Source of the DNA: Metabacillus dongyingensis
GTDB taxonomy: Bacteria; Bacillota; Bacilli; Bacillales; Bacillaceae
DNA: 64,000 nt
Direction of reading: 5' to 3'
Assembly: GCF_019933155.2 (NCBI RefSeq)
Contig: NZ_CP082944.1
Location: forward strand, 2,916,001-2,980,000
In this document: positions 24,290 through 33,499 of the stretch, piece after piece
Position numbering within the stretch: position 1 is the first letter of the stretch
Layout of the letters: every line of letters starts with the position of its first letter
Translations under genes and position numbers: made by a program
Notes under the pieces: generated by a model
Database searches by the model: none
Told to the model about the DNA's origin: nothing
The model's input: only the letters and a program-made list of their open reading frames with translations

Positions 24290-25261
24290 ATGATTAAAAC
24301 GTATCTCTATAAAAACGATACACAAGAAATGATCGCAGATATTAAAATGAATGAAATCAATCATCATTTAAGCCATTCAGACAGCTTACTATGGATTGAT
24401 ATGTATGATGTACAAAACCGCGAATTATATGAAGTCGCAAAAATATTTGATTTTCACCATCTGGCAATTGAAGATTGTCTCCATGACAGCCCCAGGGCTA
24501 AGATGGATAACTACGAGGATTATAAATTCTTTGTCTTTCACGCTCTCCGGTACAACGAGGAAAGCGATAATGAAATAACGACCCTTGAATTAAACGTTTT
24601 TGTCGGCCCTAATTATGTCGTAACGATTCATAAGCACAAATTAAAGTGGCTTGGACAAATGGACGCAATTTGCTCTAAACACATTAAATATATGAATAAA
24701 GGCGCTGACTTTCTTTTATATACGCTCATTGACGGTATAACAGATGAATATTTTCCCATCCTTGACCGTATAGGAATCCGGATTGATGAATTAGAAGATG
24801 AGATTTATGATGAAGAAATTCGCGGTGTAACCGAGGAATTTCTCGCCTTAAAACGAACCATCATCTTAATCCGAAGAGTCATACTCCCCCAGCGGAGAAT
24901 CTTTATCAATGTTGATGGTAAATGGAAATTTGATATAAGAGAAGAAAATGTCCCTTTCTATACAGACTTAATTGACCATTTAGAACGGATTGTCGACTCT
25001 ACTGAAACGTTCAGAGACTTAGTAAATAGTGCTCTTGATACCTACTACTCTATTATTAATGCGAAGTCCTCAGAAAAACTGAATGTCCTGACGCTGATTT
25101 CAACTATTATGCTTCCATTAACGTTTGTAACAGGCTTTTTCGGAATGAATGTTCCGCTTCCCTACCAGGACTCGCCTTTTGCGACAGTCATTATCTTTTC
25201 TTTTCTAATTCTATTAACATTTGGAATGTGGAAATATTTTAAAAATAAACAGCTTTTATAA
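24290..25261 (+). CDS. corA: CorA family Mg2+ transporter
   Basis: 323 residues. A large cytoplasmic N-terminal domain (about 1-255) with LWIDMYDV, FHHLAIEDCLHDSPRAKMD and the long stalk helix is followed by two C-terminal membrane helices (about 262-284 and 296-314). The YGMN-type selectivity motif reads FFGMNVPLP. CorA pentamers carry Mg2+ (also Co2+ or Ni2+) into the cell down its gradient. Expression is controlled by the M-box leader, making this a magnesium-starvation gene. A 250-base spacer between the riboswitch terminator and the gene is unusual and may hold small ORFs. Confidence 0.92.
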   Translation: MIKTYLYKNDTQEMIADIKMNEINHHLSHSDSLLWIDMYDVQNRELYEVAKIFDFHHLAIEDCLHDSPRAKMDNYEDYKFFVFHALRYNEESDNEITTLELNVFVGPNYVVTIHKHKLKWLGQMDAICSKHIKYMNKGADFLLYTLIDGITDEYFPILDRIGIRIDELEDEIYDEEIRGVTEEFLALKRTIILIRRVILPQRRIFINVDGKWKFDIREENVPFYTDLIDHLERIVDSTETFRDLVNSALDTYYSIINAKSSEKLNVLTLISTIMLPLTFVTGFFGMNVPLPYQDSPFATVIIFSFLILLTFGMWKYFKNKQLL

Positions 25262-25267
25262 CATTGG

Positions 25268-25296
25268 CGACAGCTCATTTGCTGTCGTCTTTTTAT
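25268..25296 (+). terminator. corA terminator
   Basis: CGACAGC / GCTGTCG stem with a 6-base loop, then TCTTTTTAT. Confidence 0.85.
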
Positions 25297-25328
25297 ATTC
25301 AAGTATATGATTTCATTTAGAACCCTGA

Positions 25329-25370
25329 TATAATTATTCAAAAATGAATAATTATTCAAATATGAATAAT
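25329..25370 (+). promoter_or_regulatory. Tandem palindromic operators at activator gene promoter
   Basis: Two copies of ATTATTCA-N4-TGAATAAT (25333-25352 and 25351-25370) repeat with an 18-bp period and share two bases. The first overlaps a TATAAT box (25329-25334). Position suggests autoregulation by the sigma-54 activator encoded next, or use as its enhancer; no -35 box is clear. Confidence 0.55.
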
Positions 25371-25407
25371 ATTTCTTATATTCATTCAATGAAAGGATGA
25401 ATTTTAG

Positions 25408-26784
25408 ATGACGGAATCAACAAACTGGAATGAAAATGAACAAATTCTTCACTCCCTGAAGGATGATATTCTTGTTACCAATTTAGATGGAATTATTTTA
25501 AAAGTCAGTGAGTTTACAGGAAAAATCTACGAGGTAGAATCTGATAGTTTAATTGGAAAATCAGTCTATGATCTTGAGGCGCAGGGGCTGTTCACCCCCA
25601 TTTTGACTCCAATTGTTCTGAAAGAGAAGAAAAAAATTACGTTTGTTCAAACGACGAATAAAGGAAAAAAACTATTGGTTACAGGCATACCGGTCTACAA
25701 TGAAGATGGTGAACTCTACAGGGTTGTCAGCTATTCACACGATATTACGGAACTTGCAGACTATAAAAATTTCCTCATCACAATGGAAGAAGAAATGGAA
25801 CGGGTAAAAAGCGAGCTTGATCTTTTGCGGGGCAAACAGCTTTATGATGCCGGAATTATTGCAAAAAGTGATGAAATGCAGAAAGTTATCAGTACGTCCC
25901 TCCAAGTATCAGAAGTTGACGTAAACGTATTAATACTGGGTGAGTCGGGCGTTGGCAAATCCCTGCTTGCAAAATTTATACATAACAAAAGCGATCGAAA
26001 AAGCGGACCATTTATTGAAGTGAACTGCGGTGCGATACCGGATTCCCTAGTAGAAGCAGAGCTGTTTGGATATGAAGCCGGAGCCTTTACCGGAGCCAAT
26101 CGGAAAGGCAAAATCGGCCTGATTGAACTTTCTGATGGCGGTACCCTTTTCTTAGATGAAATTGGCGAACTGCCTCTTGCCCATCAGGTAAAAGTATTGA
26201 AGGTCATTCAGGAAAAACAGTTTTACAGGGTCGGCGGAACAAAGCCGATTCACGTTGATTTCAGACTCATTTCTGCTACAAATAAAGATTTGCAGCAGGC
26301 CATCCAAGAAAAATTATTCAGGGAGGATCTGTACTTCAGATTAAACGTGGTGCCGATAACTATTCCCCCGCTCAGACAGCGGACAGAAGACATTGTGCCG
26401 CTTATTCATCTTCTTTTAAAACAATTTGAAGAAAAGTACAACAAGGAAAAGACGCTGGATGAAGCTGTTACACATCACCTATTACATTACGATTGGAAGG
26501 GCAATGTCCGTGAATTGATTAATATTCTGGAACGGCTGGTTGTTATTTCACCTTCTGCATTAATAACTGTTGACCAGCTGCCAGAATATATAAAAGATTC
26601 AGTTGGTCCTGCACCCTTCCCGATTGATGAAAATCAGACCTTATCAGAAATGATGGATGCAATGGAAAAGCAAATTCTTTTAAAAGCAAGGAAAAAATAT
26701 AAAACCACAGTGCGCATGGCAGAGGCTCTTGGCATCAGTCAGCCTTCAATTGTTAGAAAAATGAAAAAACATGAGATCCTTTAA
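25408..26784 (+). CDS. Sigma-54-dependent activator (PAS - AAA+ - Fis HTH)
   Basis: 458 residues in RocR/BkdR-like order. A PAS sensor (about 15-115, DILVTNLDGIILKVSEFTGKIYEVE) is followed by a short coiled linker and an AAA+ domain (about 150-385) with Walker A GESGVGKS, the sigma-54 contact loop GAFTGA, Walker B GGTLFLDEIGELP and the LFREDLYFRLNV block. A Fis-type helix-turn-helix ends the protein (RMAEALGISQPSIVRKMKKH). It should sense a small molecule through PAS and use ATP to open a SigL promoter. Just such a promoter lies directly downstream, before the aminotransferase gene. Confidence 0.93.
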   Translation: MTESTNWNENEQILHSLKDDILVTNLDGIILKVSEFTGKIYEVESDSLIGKSVYDLEAQGLFTPILTPIVLKEKKKITFVQTTNKGKKLLVTGIPVYNEDGELYRVVSYSHDITELADYKNFLITMEEEMERVKSELDLLRGKQLYDAGIIAKSDEMQKVISTSLQVSEVDVNVLILGESGVGKSLLAKFIHNKSDRKSGPFIEVNCGAIPDSLVEAELFGYEAGAFTGANRKGKIGLIELSDGGTLFLDEIGELPLAHQVKVLKVIQEKQFYRVGGTKPIHVDFRLISATNKDLQQAIQEKLFREDLYFRLNVVPITIPPLRQRTEDIVPLIHLLLKQFEEKYNKEKTLDEAVTHHLLHYDWKGNVRELINILERLVVISPSALITVDQLPEYIKDSVGPAPFPIDENQTLSEMMDAMEKQILLKARKKYKTTVRMAEALGISQPSIVRKMKKHEIL

Positions 26785-26789
26785 CTCTC

Positions 26790-26806
26790 TTGGCACGGTT
26801 CTTGCA
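26790..26806 (+). promoter_or_regulatory. Sigma-54 (SigL) -24/-12 promoter
   Basis: TTGGCAC-N5-TTGCA with GG at 26792-26793 and GC at 26804-26805 at the required spacing; essentially consensus. It lies about 65 bases before the aminotransferase start and just after the activator gene. Confidence 0.9.
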
Positions 26807-26869
26807 AGTGTTTAAGTATAAACAGATTACTTTTTAAACATGATGCAGGATTGATCAAGGAGGATGAAG

Positions 26870-28201
26870 ATGGAAAATAATTGGAGTCATTTAGTTGCAG
26901 AAATGCCGGATTTATTAGCGCCGAGCATGGCGAAGGATCACCCGAATCTGCCCGTCGTAAAGGCTGAAGGCTGTTATTACTACGGGCTTGACGGCCGAAA
27001 ATATTTGGATTTTACATCAGGCATTGCGACAGCCAACACAGGACACAGACATCCTAAAGTAGTACAAGCCATTAAGGATGCAGCTGACCAGCTGATGCAT
27101 GGTCCATCAGGCGTCATCATGTATGAATCAATTTTGAAGCTGGCAAAGGAATTAAAGATCGTTCTGCCTGAAAATCTCGATTGTTTTTTCTTCGCCAACA
27201 GCGGAACGGAAGCAATTGAAGGTGCGATAAAACTCGCAAAACACGTTACGAAAAGACCATATGTTGTATCGTTTATCGGCTGCTTTCATGGCCGTTCGCT
27301 CGGAGCACTAAGTGTGACAACTTCTAAAAGCAAATACCGTAAATTTCTGCAGCCAAATGGACTCGCTTATCAAGTTCCCTATGCAGATGTTTCAGGATGT
27401 CCTAATGGGGCTGATCCTGAGGTTTATTGCACGGAGAAATTAGAAAAAGATTTTGAAACATTGTTTAATCATCAAGTAACACCAGAAGAAGTCGCATGTA
27501 TGATCGTTGAGCCGGTCCTTGGAGAAGGCGGATATATCGTTCCTCCGAAAAGCTGGCTGAAAAAAATAAGGGATATCTGCAGCAGGCATGGGATTCTCCT
27601 TATCTTTGATGAGGTTCAAACAGGCTTCGGACGGACGGGAGAATGGTTTGCTTCTCAAGCATTTGATGTTGTGCCCGATATTATGGCCATCGCAAAAGGA
27701 ATAGCATCAGGTCTTCCATTGAGTGCTACTGTTGCTTCGAAAGAATTAATGCATCAATGGCCGCTTGGCAGTCACGGCACAACGTTTGGAGGCAACCCGA
27801 TTGCATGTGCGGCAGCACTTGCAACCATTGAAGTGCTGAAAGAAGAGAAGCTCATTGAGAACTCTAATAAAATGGGCAAATATGCAGTGGAGAAGCTTAG
27901 ATTTTTGCAAAGAACATCCCCTGTGATCGGAAGCGTACGCGCAATCGGTCTGATGATTGGAATTGAAATTGTTGACCCTGTAACAGGAAAACCAGACGGA
28001 GAAGCACTCATGTCCATTTTGGATCGCTGTCTGGAAAAAGGTGTGCTCTTTTATTTATGCGGTAATCATGGCGAAGTCATTCGGATGATCCCTCCGCTTA
28101 CTATCAGCAAGGATGAAATTGATCATGGCCTCAAAGTATTAGAAGAAGCCGTTTATGAGTACCAAAGCTCTCATTTATCTAAGGCATTATTAAATTCGTA
28201 A
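26870..28201 (+). CDS. Class III aminotransferase (GabT-like)
   Basis: 443 residues from ATG 26870, six bases after AAGGAGG; an ATG two codons earlier sits too close to that site. Class III PLP-enzyme features: [47 protein letters not shown], the PLP aspartate in [14 protein letters not shown] and the Schiff-base lysine in [15 protein letters not shown]. This resembles 4-aminobutyrate and related omega-amino-acid aminotransferases that move an amine to 2-oxoglutarate or pyruvate. The sigma-54 control and the symporter gene 29 bases downstream fit catabolism of an imported amine or amino acid. GABA, beta-alanine and putrescine-derived compounds remain possible. Confidence 0.88.
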   Translation: MENNWSHLVAEMPDLLAPSMAKDHPNLPVVKAEGCYYYGLDGRKYLDFTSGIATANTGHRHPKVVQAIKDAADQLMHGPSGVIMYESILKLAKELKIVLPENLDCFFFANSGTEAIEGAIKLAKHVTKRPYVVSFIGCFHGRSLGALSVTTSKSKYRKFLQPNGLAYQVPYADVSGCPNGADPEVYCTEKLEKDFETLFNHQVTPEEVACMIVEPVLGEGGYIVPPKSWLKKIRDICSRHGILLIFDEVQTGFGRTGEWFASQAFDVVPDIMAIAKGIASGLPLSATVASKELMHQWPLGSHGTTFGGNPIACAAALATIEVLKEEKLIENSNKMGKYAVEKLRFLQRTSPVIGSVRAIGLMIGIEIVDPVTGKPDGEALMSILDRCLEKGVLFYLCGNHGEVIRMIPPLTISKDEIDHGLKVLEEAVYEYQSSHLSKALLNS

Positions 28202-28230
28202 CCATTTAAACTAAAAAGGAGGCTTTTCAC

Positions 28231-29646
28231 ATGCAGCTGCTCGATACGCTCGTGGTTTTAGTGTATTTTGGGGTTTTAATAGGTGTTGGGGTTATCGGTT
28301 CCAAAAAGGCAAAGACATCGGAAGATTTTAACCTGGCCGGACGGAATCTTGGAATGTTCATGTATCTCGGCTGTCTCTCTGCTGTCATTCTCGGAGGCGC
28401 CGCAACAATTGGAACGGCAAAACTTGGTTATATATATGGAATCTCAGGGATCTGGTTTGTCACCATGATTGGTCTTGGCATTATTATACTCGGCACTATT
28501 TTTATTAAGAAAATTGATTCTTTGAAAATCACAACCATCAGTGAACTGCTCGGCAAAAGATATACTTCTGAAACCCGCCTGCTAAGTGCAATTGTAGCTG
28601 CCATCTATACTTTAATGGTTGCTGTAACACAGGTTATAGGAATGGGAGCAATCATCAACGTCCTTTTAGGCTGGAATATTACGACTTCGATGCTTGTCGG
28701 GGGCGGAATCGTTCTTTTTTATACCATTCTTGGCGGCATGTGGAGTGTAACCGTTACAGACATTATTCAATTTGTTGTCATGACCATCGGAATCTTTTTC
28801 ATTATGCTGCCAATGAGCATTTCAAAAGCGGATGGCTGGGGAAATCTATTGACAGAGCTCCCTCAGACTCACTTCAGTTTTGCATCTATCGGTTATCAGC
28901 AAATCTTTCAATACTTCCTGCTTTATGCCTTGGGCATGGTCGTATCACAGGATATTTGGCAGCGGGTATTTACTGCAAAATCGAATAAAATAGCTAGAAA
29001 CGGCTCTATTTTTGCAGGTTTCTACAGCATTGCCTATGCACTTGCAGGAAGCATCATCGGGATGTGTGCATTTATCGTCATCCCGTCCATCAGCAATCCT
29101 CAAAACACCTTTGCAGAAATGGCCCTTGCCATTCTTCCATCGGGAATTTTAGGGCTTGTTCTTGCAAGTGTCTGCTCTGCTCTCATGTCAACAGCATCAG
29201 GAACTCTGCTGGCGTCGGCCACTCTTATTACAAATGATATTTTAAAGCAATATTTCATGAAAAACATGACAGATAGACAGCTTTTAAGAGCATCAAGAAT
29301 TACAACGCTTATCGTTGGATTAATCGCGATCACCTTCTCGATTTGGATTCAGGATGTCTTAGTCGCTTTAGATGTAGCATACGCCATTTTATCCGGTGCA
29401 ATCTTTATCCCGCTCGTCATGACATTCTTCTGGAAAAAAGCGACGCCGAATGCCGGCTTTTATTCCATTTTGGTCAGCACGGTCGTTGTCCTTGCCGGGC
29501 TGTTTTTTGAAGGGCTTACATCAACAAACCCGATCATATATGGAATGTCATCTGGTTTTATCGTTTTAGTGGGGATTTCATACCTTACTAACTATAGAAA
29601 GAAAACAAGCAATGTGGAGTATTTGAAAGAGACAAAACAATTATAA
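28231..29646 (+). CDS. Sodium:solute symporter (SSF family)
   Basis: 471 residues with about 13 membrane helices, the SSF layout. Recognisable blocks: SKKAKTSEDFNLAGRNLGMFMYLG near the N-terminus, GGAATIGTAKLGY, the VLGGMWSVTVTDIIQFVVM signature region, and SALMSTASGTLLASATLITNDI (Na2-site serines and threonines). SSF proteins carry small solutes inward with Na+. A strong AAAGGAGG precedes the start. It is the second gene of the sigma-54 operon and so probably imports the substrate of the aminotransferase. The substrate is not known. Confidence 0.88.
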   Translation: MQLLDTLVVLVYFGVLIGVGVIGSKKAKTSEDFNLAGRNLGMFMYLGCLSAVILGGAATIGTAKLGYIYGISGIWFVTMIGLGIIILGTIFIKKIDSLKITTISELLGKRYTSETRLLSAIVAAIYTLMVAVTQVIGMGAIINVLLGWNITTSMLVGGGIVLFYTILGGMWSVTVTDIIQFVVMTIGIFFIMLPMSISKADGWGNLLTELPQTHFSFASIGYQQIFQYFLLYALGMVVSQDIWQRVFTAKSNKIARNGSIFAGFYSIAYALAGSIIGMCAFIVIPSISNPQNTFAEMALAILPSGILGLVLASVCSALMSTASGTLLASATLITNDILKQYFMKNMTDRQLLRASRITTLIVGLIAITFSIWIQDVLVALDVAYAILSGAIFIPLVMTFFWKKATPNAGFYSILVSTVVVLAGLFFEGLTSTNPIIYGMSSGFIVLVGISYLTNYRKKTSNVEYLKETKQL

Positions 29647-29735
29647 AGAAATGTGGAATCGCCTGGTTAGCCCCGACAGTTCTTTGCGATGGAGCTGGAC
29701 AAAAATAAACTTATATCGTGATATACACTTATTTA

Positions 29736-29772
29736 AAAGAAGATCAGCCCTAAAAGGAGCTGATCTTCTTTT
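29736..29772. terminator. Bidirectional terminator
   Basis: A 14-bp stem AAAAGAAGATCAGC / GCTGATCTTCTTTT with a 9-base loop, between the convergent SSF and opuCD genes. Confidence 0.85.
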
Positions 29773-29776
29773 CTTC

Positions 29777-30421
29777 TTATTTCGCAGCCTTCACACTCAT
29801 CCTCTTCTCCATCCGCCCTAAAATAATATCTGCAAGGATGGCCAGAATGGAAGCCGGAATGGCGCCGACATAGATCCGAATGTCATTTCTGGAGTTAATT
29901 CCTGAGAAAATTTCACGTCCTAGTCCGTCACCGCCTACGAATGGCGCAAGGGTTGCAACGCCTATAGCGATCACTGCCGCAATTCTTAATCCAGCCATGA
30001 TAAATGGCATAGCAAGCGGGAGCTGTACTTTTGTCAGAAGCTGCATGTAGGTCATCCCAATACCGTGTCCCGCTTCCGTGAGAGATGAATCAACCTGCTC
30101 GAGCCCCACATAGGTATGCCTGATGATGGGCAGCAATGAGTAAAGGAACAATCCAATGACCACTGTATAGAAGCCAAGTCCGAAATATAACATCAGCAAG
30201 GCCAGCAAGGCAAGACTCGGAACGATTTGAATGATGTTGGCTGCTGATAAGATAATAGGCGCCAGTTTCTTATACCTGCTGCACACAATGCCAAGGAGCG
30301 TTCCCGCAATCAATGCCAATGAAACCCCGATGATGACCATAAGCAGGTGCTGTCCAGTGTAAAGAAGCAGCAAATCTATATTTTCGCCCATATAAGAAAA
30401 TAGTTCTTTAAGAAATGTCAT
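29777..30421 (-). CDS. opuCD: Compatible-solute ABC transporter permease (OpuCD type)
   Basis: 214 residues, six membrane segments, with the permease EAA-type loop around EAGHGIGMTYMQLLTKVQLPLAMP (about 115-138) that docks on the ATPase. Family: OpuBD/OpuCD. It pairs with OpuCB to form the channel for glycine betaine, carnitine, choline or similar osmolytes. Its ATG overlaps the TGA of the binding-protein gene by four bases (ATGA), indicating translational coupling. Last gene of the four-gene operon, with a terminator just after it. OpuB (choline only) and OpuC (broad) cannot be separated with certainty from sequence alone. Confidence 0.88.
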   Translation of the reverse strand: MTFLKELFSYMGENIDLLLLYTGQHLLMVIIGVSLALIAGTLLGIVCSRYKKLAPIILSAANIIQIVPSLALLALLMLYFGLGFYTVVIGLFLYSLLPIIRHTYVGLEQVDSSLTEAGHGIGMTYMQLLTKVQLPLAMPFIMAGLRIAAVIAIGVATLAPFVGGDGLGREIFSGINSRNDIRIYVGAIPASILAILADIILGRMEKRMSVKAAK

Positions 30422-31332
30422 TTCGTTCCCTCCGATCCGTTGTTCAGGAGGCCTTTTTCCGTCAGGAATTCTCTTGCTACTTCCCGTTCGTTGCGGTTTT
30501 TAATATCAACCTCGTAATTGAGCTTCGTGATGGTTTCCTCATCCATCTCACCGACCAGTTCATTCATAATCGGTTTAAGCTCCGGATGCTTCTCAAGGAC
30601 CTCATTTCGTGCAACCATAGAAGCATCATAAGGAGGGAAAAATCGTTTGTCATCCTCTAATGTTTTCAAATGATATTGAATCAGTCTCGGGTCAGTTGAA
30701 TAGGCAAGAACCACATCGACCCGTTCATTCGCAACTGCCTCATAAACTAAGTTGATATCCATGGAATAAGATTGTTCGAAGTCAAACCCGTAATGCTTGA
30801 TAAAGGCAGGATATCCATCCTGTTTGCGCTCCATCCAGGATGAATCAACACCGAATTTCATATTCCCCTGATCTTTTTTCAAATCTGATACTTTCTTAAG
30901 CCCTTTTTCTTCTGCAGTCTGCTTCTGAACGGTCAGCGCATAGGTATTTTCCCAGCCAAGAGGGTCAAACCATGTAAAGTCATAGTGCTTATCAAAGCCT
31001 TCCTGTGCCTGCTTCAGAACCTCTTTGCGGTCTGTCGTCTGCTTTACAGGGAAAAAGTTGCTGAAAATAACTCCTGAATACATGAGCGCCATATCCAGGT
31101 CATCTCTGCTCATCGATTTTAGAATCATCGGATTTGAGAGCAGATCAGGTGTAATATCAACGGTTAAATCTGTCCGATCTTCAATCAGTTCTTTATAAAT
31201 CGCAGCCATAATCTTTGTTTCTGTGTAGGTGGCGGCGCCGATTTTAATGGTTTCTTTTGAGCTGCATCCTGATAAAACCGAGGTGCATGCTATGATAACT
31301 GCCAGTGCAGATAGAATGATTGCTTTCCTCAT
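30418..31332 (-). CDS. opuCC: Compatible-solute-binding lipoprotein (OpuCC type)
   Basis: 304 residues. Residues 1-22 are a signal with lipobox LSGC; the rest is an OpuAC-type binding fold with IKIGAATYTETKIMAAIYKELIED, the hinge blocks MALMYSGVIFSN and ADERVD-type VYEAVANERVDVVLAYSTD, and several Trp and Tyr residues able to form the cation-pi cage for quaternary amines. It captures the osmolyte outside the membrane for the OpuCB-OpuCD channel. It lies 27 bases after opuCB and overlaps opuCD. Broad-specificity OpuC rather than OpuB is favoured but not proven. Confidence 0.87.
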   Translation of the reverse strand: MRKAIILSALAVIIACTSVLSGCSSKETIKIGAATYTETKIMAAIYKELIEDRTDLTVDITPDLLSNPMILKSMSRDDLDMALMYSGVIFSNFFPVKQTTDRKEVLKQAQEGFDKHYDFTWFDPLGWENTYALTVQKQTAEEKGLKKVSDLKKDQGNMKFGVDSSWMERKQDGYPAFIKHYGFDFEQSYSMDINLVYEAVANERVDVVLAYSTDPRLIQYHLKTLEDDKRFFPPYDASMVARNEVLEKHPELKPIMNELVGEMDEETITKLNYEVDIKNRNEREVAREFLTEKGLLNNGSEGTK

Positions 31333-31359
31333 TAAATTTCTCCTTGTGTTTCCTTATTT

Positions 31360-32007
31360 CTAAGCTGTTAACCCGGTTCTATTTTTACTGAAAAAGCCTA
31401 AAACAACATCAACGATAACCGCCAGAATAATGGCACTGATCGTTCCAGTAAAGATAAGAAAATTATCATTGTTTGACATGCCGGCAATAATCAAATCACC
31501 AAGTCCCCCGGCTCCAATCAATGCAGCAAGGGTTGTCCAGCTGATTATATAAACGGTCGTTAATCGAATTCCTGAAAGAATGTATGGAAATGCAAGCGGA
31601 AGTTCAATTTTAAATAGACGCTGAAACGTGCCAAACCCCATTCCTCTGGCTGCTTCAACAATGCTGCCATCCACTTCTCTAATACCTGAATAGGTATTGC
31701 GGAGAAGCGGCAGTAATGAATATAAAAAGAGAGCAAATATTGCAGGCTTCATTCCGATGCCCATCAGCGGAATAAGCATCGCAAGCAAGGCAATGGTCGG
31801 AACCGTCTGAAATACATTCACAAGACCAAATACGAAGCTGTTTAAAGGGCCTTCTTTCACCCTTGTCAGTAAAATACCAGTTGTAATAGCTGCTATGCAG
31901 CCGAATAAAACAGCAAGGCCAACAATCGTTAAATGTTCTCCTGACCTTGCCAGAATATCTGGGTACCGTTCCTGCAGAAAGGAAAAATAATCCTGAATGA
32001 GTTTCAT
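31360..32007 (-). CDS. opuCB: Compatible-solute ABC transporter permease (OpuCB type)
   Basis: 215 residues and six membrane helices; the cytoplasmic loop EAARGMGFGTFQRLFKIELPLAFPYI (about 117-142) is the ATPase docking site. It forms a heterodimeric channel with OpuCD, to which it is clearly related along its length. It begins directly after the opuCA stop codon with no spacer, as expected for a coupled operon. A second membrane gene with the same fold later in the operon confirms the OpuB/OpuC arrangement (ATPase, permease, binding protein, permease). Confidence 0.88.
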   Translation of the reverse strand: MKLIQDYFSFLQERYPDILARSGEHLTIVGLAVLFGCIAAITTGILLTRVKEGPLNSFVFGLVNVFQTVPTIALLAMLIPLMGIGMKPAIFALFLYSLLPLLRNTYSGIREVDGSIVEAARGMGFGTFQRLFKIELPLAFPYILSGIRLTTVYIISWTTLAALIGAGGLGDLIIAGMSNNDNFLIFTGTISAIILAVIVDVVLGFFSKNRTGLTA

Positions 32008-33168
32008 TTAAACCACCTCATCTGCATAAGGAAATACGTCTGCCATTAAGCGGACCATGCTTCCTCTCGTAATCACGCCGACAAACTTGCCGTTTCTTCC
32101 AACAACCGGTACATAAGGCAGGTTATACTGGCTCATTAAATCAAGTGCAATTGTAAAAGGACTGTCAGATTGGACGGTATGCGCGAAAGGCAGCATGACA
32201 TCTTTCAGCGTTTTGGTTTCATCACGGTATTGTCCCAGAAGATTCAAAATTGGCGCATATCCCAGCAAGTTGCGTTCCCGGTCAATAATAATCAGCGAAT
32301 CCACTCGTCTTTGCTCCATGATTTTCACTGCGGCTGCAAGACCTCTTTCTGGATAGGCTGTTGCAGGATTATCAATCATGACTTCATTAACGGTTGGAAT
32401 TTCATCGGGATCCATCGGAAAACTTGTATCATTATGCTCTTTTAAACGCTTCTTCCCAATGAACTCTTTCACAAAATCATTTGCCGGATGCCGCAAGATC
32501 GAGTCTGGCGATCCTACCTGGATCACTTCTCCATCCTTCATTAAAATGATGTTATCCGCAATTTTAATGGCTTCGTCCATATCATGAGTGACAAACACGA
32601 TGGTCTTTTTCAGATCATCCTGTAAATTCACTAGCTCTGCCTGAAGCTGATCACGGCTGATTGGATCAAGTGCGCTAAACGGCTCGTCCATCAAAATGAC
32701 ATCAGGTTCTGCTGCAAGTGCGCGAATCACGCCAACGCGCTGCTGCTGTCCCCCGCTCAGCTCGCTTGGAAAACGGCTGCGGTAGGTCTCTGGATCTAAA
32801 TTGACCATCGATAGCAGCTCATTCACTTTCCGGGTTGTCCGTTCTTCCTCCCACTTCAGTAAACGCGGAACGACTGCGACATTGTCGGCTATGGTCATGT
32901 GCGGAAAAAGACCGATGCTTTGAATGACATAGCCGATCTTCCTCCTCAGCTCGACAGGATTTATCTTCGAGATATCCTCATTATTTATGTATACCGTGCC
33001 TTCAGTCGGAGTAATCAAACGGTTGATAAGCTTCATGGTTGTTGATTTCCCGCATCCGCTTGGTCCGATCACTACATGAATTTTTCCTGCCTCAAGTTCA
33101 AGATTGATATCCTTTAATGCCTTAAAACCATCAGGATATTTTTTTGTGATATTTCTAAGCTGAATCAT
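32008..33168 (-). CDS. opuCA: Compatible-solute ABC transporter ATPase with CBS domains (OpuCA type)
   Basis: 386 residues. The nucleotide-binding domain holds Walker A GPSGCGKST (about 34-42), signature LSGGQQQR, Walker B VILMDEPFSALD and a switch His in VFVTHDMDEA. A tandem CBS pair fills about 255-375 (VNEVMIDNPATAYPERGLAAAVKIM and LKDVMLPFAHTVQSDSPF), the osmosensing or ion-sensing module that regulates transport in OpuA/OpuC relatives. It powers import of betaine-type osmoprotectants. First gene of the operon; a SigB-like promoter about 55-75 bases upstream implies induction by general or osmotic stress. Confidence 0.9.
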   Translation of the reverse strand: MIQLRNITKKYPDGFKALKDINLELEAGKIHVVIGPSGCGKSTTMKLINRLITPTEGTVYINNEDISKINPVELRRKIGYVIQSIGLFPHMTIADNVAVVPRLLKWEEERTTRKVNELLSMVNLDPETYRSRFPSELSGGQQQRVGVIRALAAEPDVILMDEPFSALDPISRDQLQAELVNLQDDLKKTIVFVTHDMDEAIKIADNIILMKDGEVIQVGSPDSILRHPANDFVKEFIGKKRLKEHNDTSFPMDPDEIPTVNEVMIDNPATAYPERGLAAAVKIMEQRRVDSLIIIDRERNLLGYAPILNLLGQYRDETKTLKDVMLPFAHTVQSDSPFTIALDLMSQYNLPYVPVVGRNGKFVGVITRGSMVRLMADVFPYADEVV

Positions 33169-33219
33169 TACATGTCTCCTTCTCTGTTAGAATCCAATTG
33201 ATATTTTCCATTTATGTTT

Positions 33220-33244
33220 ATTCCCTTGTGAAAAAAACTCAAAC
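33220..33244 (-). promoter_or_regulatory. SigB-like promoter of opuC operon
   Basis: Minus-strand GTTTGA (33244-33239), 13 bases, GGGAAT (33225-33220); one mismatch in each half from the SigB consensus. SigB control of opuC-type operons is known in relatives such as Listeria. Confidence 0.65.
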
Positions 33245-33499
33245 ATTTTTTTACTTTTTGTCAGCCCCTTCATTCCATACATTTCCTTCTCTAAAATTCA
33301 CTTGTGTGCCTAACCCAATTTAATATCGATATACCGGAAGTTTTAATATACTGAAGAAAATGATACTTATTTTATGTGGAGTCATCCTGCTTGCGATTTG
33401 TAAATGATTACTATACAGAGGTGCATTCTTTATTATCAGGGGGAGCTAGCGCTTTATCCTGCAGTCAGCAAACTCTATCCTGCCCTTTTTTAAAGATTT

